Program-made: the position numbers and the translations under genes
The notes under the pieces: generated by a model
Told to the model about the DNA's origin: nothing
Database searches by the model: none
Seen by the model: only the letters and a program-made list of their open reading frames with translations
Source: Pseudomonadota bacterium
GTDB taxonomy: Bacteria; Pseudomonadota; Gammaproteobacteria; Xanthomonadales; Xanthomonadaceae
Length of the DNA: 16,236 nucleotides
Reading direction: 5' to 3'
Assembly (NCBI GenBank): GCA_023395465.1
Contig: JAEWZE010000234.1
Location: 1 to 16,236 of the forward strand
Part shown: one piece after another, positions 13,966 to 16,236 of the stretch
How the letters are laid out: every line of letters begins with the position of its first letter
How positions within the stretch are numbered: position 1 is the first letter of the stretch

Positions 13966-15038
13966 GCACGGTGACCCCGATCCGTCCCTCGGCCCCCGCG
14001 CGCAGCGGACGCCTGGCGCTGCTGGGTACCGGTGTGGTCGGCAGCGCGGTGGTCGAGCGCTACCGCCAGCTGGTGGAGCGCGGCGTGCCGCTGCCGGCGT
14101 TCGCCTGGCTGAGCAATTCGCGGGTACAGGTGGCGGCCGGCGACTCGCCGGATGCAGCCATCGTGCAGGCGCGCTCGGCGCCGCGCAGCGCCACCCAGGT
14201 GCCGCCGTGGGCCGAGGGCGAATCGCTGGCGCGCGGCGACATCGTCATCGATGCCACCGCCAGCGACACCGTGGCCGGTTGGCATCCCGAATGGCTGCTG
14301 CGCGGGATCCACGTGGTGACCGCCAACAAGCTCGGCAACGGCGGCGATCTGGCGCGCGCGCAGGCCATCGTCGATGCGCAGCGCGAGGGCGCGCGTTACG
14401 GCGATTCGGCGACGGTCGGCGCGGGCCTGCCGCTGCTGCGCCTGATCCGCGAGCTGGTCGCGGGCGGCGACCGCATCCATGCGGTGGAGGGCGTGCTGTC
14501 GGGTTCGCTGGCCTGGCTGCTGTCGCGCTACGACGACACCCGGCCGTTCTCCGACCTGGTACGCGAGGCCCGCGACGCCGGCTATGCCGAGCCTGACCCG
14601 CGCCAGGACCTGTCGGGCGAGGACGTGCGCCGCAAGCTGCTGATCCTGGCGCGCGCCGCCGGGCTGCCGCTCGAGGCGCGCGAGATCCGGGTGTCGTCGC
14701 TGGTGCCGGACGCGCTGCGCGATGCCGCCGCCGACGCGGTCGACGCCCAGCTCGCGGCGCTGGACGCGCCGCTGCGCGAGCGATTCCTCAATGCCTACCG
14801 CAACGACGCCCGGCTGTGCTTCGTCGGCCGCTTCGACGCCGAACGCGGTGCCAGCGTGGGCCTGCGCGCGCTGCCGCTGTCGCACCCGCTGGCCAGCGGA
14901 AGCGGCACCGATAACCGCGCGGCGATCTTCAGCGACCGCTATAGCGAACAGCCGCTCGTGCTGCAGGGGCCGGGCGCCGGTGCGAAGGTGACGGCCGCGG
15001 CGCTGCTGGACGACGTGCTGCGGATCGCGAACGGCTGA
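13962..15038 (+). CDS. hom: Homoserine dehydrogenase
   Basis: 358 residues. Reduces aspartate semialdehyde to homoserine with NAD(P)H, supplying the substrate of MetX. Rossmann motif LLGTGVVGSAV (20-30); DATASDTVA (97-105); TANKLGNG (120-127, with a conserved Lys); SGSLAWLLSRY (180-190); the family signature EPDPRQDLSGEDVRRKLLILAR beginning at Glu210 (catalytic acid and Lys225 region); and GPGAGAKVTA near the end. The length and order match the dehydrogenase half of ThrA/MetL. There is no aspartokinase domain and no C-terminal ACT domain, so allosteric threonine control is not expected; SAM control through the leader would replace it. The start is fixed by the ATGA overlap with metB. A separate threonine-branch enzyme probably exists elsewhere (inference). 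Confidence 0.93.
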   Translation: MSTVTPIRPSAPARSGRLALLGTGVVGSAVVERYRQLVERGVPLPAFAWLSNSRVQVAAGDSPDAAIVQARSAPRSATQVPPWAEGESLARGDIVIDATASDTVAGWHPEWLLRGIHVVTANKLGNGGDLARAQAIVDAQREGARYGDSATVGAGLPLLRLIRELVAGGDRIHAVEGVLSGSLAWLLSRYDDTRPFSDLVREARDAGYAEPDPRQDLSGEDVRRKLLILARAAGLPLEAREIRVSSLVPDALRDAAADAVDAQLAALDAPLRERFLNAYRNDARLCFVGRFDAERGASVGLRALPLSHPLASGSGTDNRAAIFSDRYSEQPLVLQGPGAGAKVTAAALLDDVLRIANG

Positions 15039-15137
15039 GCGAGCGGCCGCACACTTCCCTGCGGCTGATGGCGGCGCGGGGAAGTTTCCGCGAAACGGGG
15101 CTGGGGCGACGTGACGTGCGCCCTCGCGACCTCTCTC

Positions 15138-15163
15138 CCTCCGCTGCGCGGCGCAGAGCGAGG
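15138..15163. terminator. GC-rich hairpin between convergent hom and sdaA
   Basis: CCTC...GAGG arms with an inner CTGCGC/GCGCAG dyad (15144-15156) form an imperfect hairpin 100 bases past the hom stop and 12 bases past the sdaA stop. No T-run follows on either strand. It may end transcription of both genes, but the call rests on position and base pairing only. The rest of 15039-15174 shows nothing more. Confidence 0.3.
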
Positions 15164-15174
15164 CACCGCGGACC

Positions 15175-16236
15175 TCAGCACTCGATGATGTTCACCGCCA
15201 GCCCGCCGCGGCTGGTTTCCTTGTACTTGTCCTGCATGTCGCGGCCGGTCTGGCGCATGGTGCGGATCACCTTGTCCAGGCTCACCTTGTGCTGGCCATC
15301 GCCGCGCAGGGCCATGCGGCTGGCGTTGATCGCCTTCACCGATCCCATCGCATTGCGCTCGATGCAGGGAATCTGCACCAGTCCGCCGATCGGGTCGCAG
15401 GTCAGGCCGAGGTTGTGTTCCATGCCGATCTCGGCGGCGTTCTCGATCTGGCCCGGGGTGCCGCCCAGCGCGGCGGTCAGGCCGGCGGCGGCCATCGAGC
15501 AGGCTACGCCGACCTCGCCCTGGCAGCCGACCTCGGCGCCGGAGATGCTGGCGTTCTCCTTGTAGAGGATGCCCACGGCCGCGGCGGTGAGCAGGAACTC
15601 GAACACGCCGCGTTCGCTGCTGCCGGGGCAGAAATGGTGGTAGTAGTGCAGTACCGCCGGGATGATGCCGGCCGCGCCGTTGGTGGGCGCGGTGACCACG
15701 CGGCCGCCGGCGGCGTTCTCTTCGTTGACCGCCAGCGCGTACAGGTTGACCCAGTCGAGCACGGTCAGCGGATCGCGCATCGCCGCCTCGGGACGCGCGA
15801 CCAGCTCCTTGTGCAGCGCCGGCGCGCGACGGGCCACGTGGAGGCCGCCGGGCAGGGTGCCTTCCTCGCGGATGCCGCGCGCCACGCAGGCCTGCATCGC
15901 CGCCCACAGCTCGCGCAGGCCCTGCGCGATCTCGGCCTCGCTGCGCCAGCTTTTCTCGTTCTCCAGCATCAGCGCGGCGATGCTCAGGCCATGCGCCTGC
16001 GCCTGGGCGAGCAGTTCGTCGCCGCTGCGGAACGGGTAGGGCAGCGGCGTGGTGTCGGCGACGATGCGATCCTTCGCCGCCTCGTCCTGGTTGACCACGA
16101 AGCCGCCGCCGACCGAGTAGTAGTCGCGCGTGGCGATCACCGCGCCGGCCGCGTCCCAGGCGGTGAAGCGCATGCCGTTGGTATGGTGCGGCAGCTTCTG
16201 GCGCTTGTTCATCGCCAGGTCCTGCTTCTCGTCGAA
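15175..16236 (-). CDS. sdaA: L-serine dehydratase (ammonia-lyase), 5' end off window
   Basis: 353 residues are visible and the frame is still open at the right edge (it begins FDEKQDLAMNKRQ), so the ATG at 16212 is internal. The enzyme turns L-serine into pyruvate and ammonia with a [4Fe-4S] cluster. Numbered from Met at 16212, Cys230 (VGCQGEVG), Cys272 (LTCDPIGG) and Cys283 (IPCIERN) have spacings 42 and 11. The protein ends in Cys (VNIIEC) 62 residues later. All three spacings equal those of the Legionella type 2 enzyme as I recall (343, 385, 396, 458), where the terminal Cys binds the fourth iron until serine displaces it. By that comparison about 105 residues are missing upstream. SVGGGF and APTNGAAGIIPAVLHYY are also typical. 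It is convergent with hom. Confidence 0.95.
   Translation of the reverse strand, partial: FDEKQDLAMNKRQKLPHHTNGMRFTAWDAAGAVIATRDYYSVGGGFVVNQDEAAKDRIVADTTPLPYPFRSGDELLAQAQAHGLSIAALMLENEKSWRSEAEIAQGLRELWAAMQACVARGIREEGTLPGGLHVARRAPALHKELVARPEAAMRDPLTVLDWVNLYALAVNEENAAGGRVVTAPTNGAAGIIPAVLHYYHHFCPGSSERGVFEFLLTAAAVGILYKENASISGAEVGCQGEVGVACSMAAAGLTAALGGTPGQIENAAEIGMEHNLGLTCDPIGGLVQIPCIERNAMGSVKAINASRMALRGDGQHKVSLDKVIRTMRQTGRDMQDKYKETSRGGLAVNIIEC

Noticed and set aside
16210..16212. ATG at 16212 as the sdaA start
   Set aside because: The frame continues to the window edge with family-like residues (FDEKQDLA), and the cysteine spacing implies about 105 more residues upstream.
1..16236. Phage, transposon, toxin-antitoxin, CRISPR or defence system
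   Set aside because: No integrase, transposase, terminal repeats, direct-repeat arrays or small paired toxin genes were seen; gene density, strand runs and composition look like core chromosome throughout.

Overview
The window is GC-rich (about 70% by eye), densely packed chromosomal DNA. Gene content and protein sequences point to the Xanthomonadaceae/Lysobacteraceae (a Lysobacter-, Luteimonas- or Stenotrophomonas-like gammaproteobacterium). The strongest lineage clue is a SAM-I riboswitch in front of a metX-metB-hom operon, an arrangement known from Xanthomonas. Other genes (hslO, mtgA, prfC, sdaA) are ordinary housekeeping genes. I see no mobile elements, tRNA or rRNA genes, or CRISPR arrays.

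Left part (1-4163). An exported, probably outer-membrane protein gene of unknown function runs off the left edge on the minus strand, with a recognisable promoter (885-913). Next come hslO (Hsp33 redox chaperone, minus) and, divergently on the plus strand, mtgA (peptidoglycan glycosyltransferase), a GtrB-like polyprenyl-phosphate glycosyltransferase and a two-CBS-domain protein whose start lies inside the glycosyltransferase gene.

Middle part (4167-11371), all on the minus strand. In transcription order: a lipoprotein with a phytase-like beta-propeller, translationally coupled to a DUF4124/M23 peptidase; prfC (release factor 3); a hemolysin-III/TrhA membrane protein; a large AsmA-family protein; and a small secreted protein consisting mainly of a TonB C-terminal-type domain. 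The theme is envelope proteins around one translation factor.

Right part (11372-16236). A 20-bp inverted repeat and a TTGACA -35 box precede a complete SAM-I aptamer (11463-11598). Its leader can fold in two mutually exclusive ways that would hide or expose the metX start. The operon metX-metB-hom follows with two ATGA stop/start overlaps: hom makes homoserine, MetX acylates it, and the PLP enzyme MetB carries it towards methionine, so SAM would shut off its own supply route at translation. A convergent sdaA (L-serine dehydratase) runs off the right edge. The riboswitch with its expression platform is the most rewarding element here. It closely matches a type described in Xanthomonas campestris, which reportedly also senses uncharged initiator tRNA.
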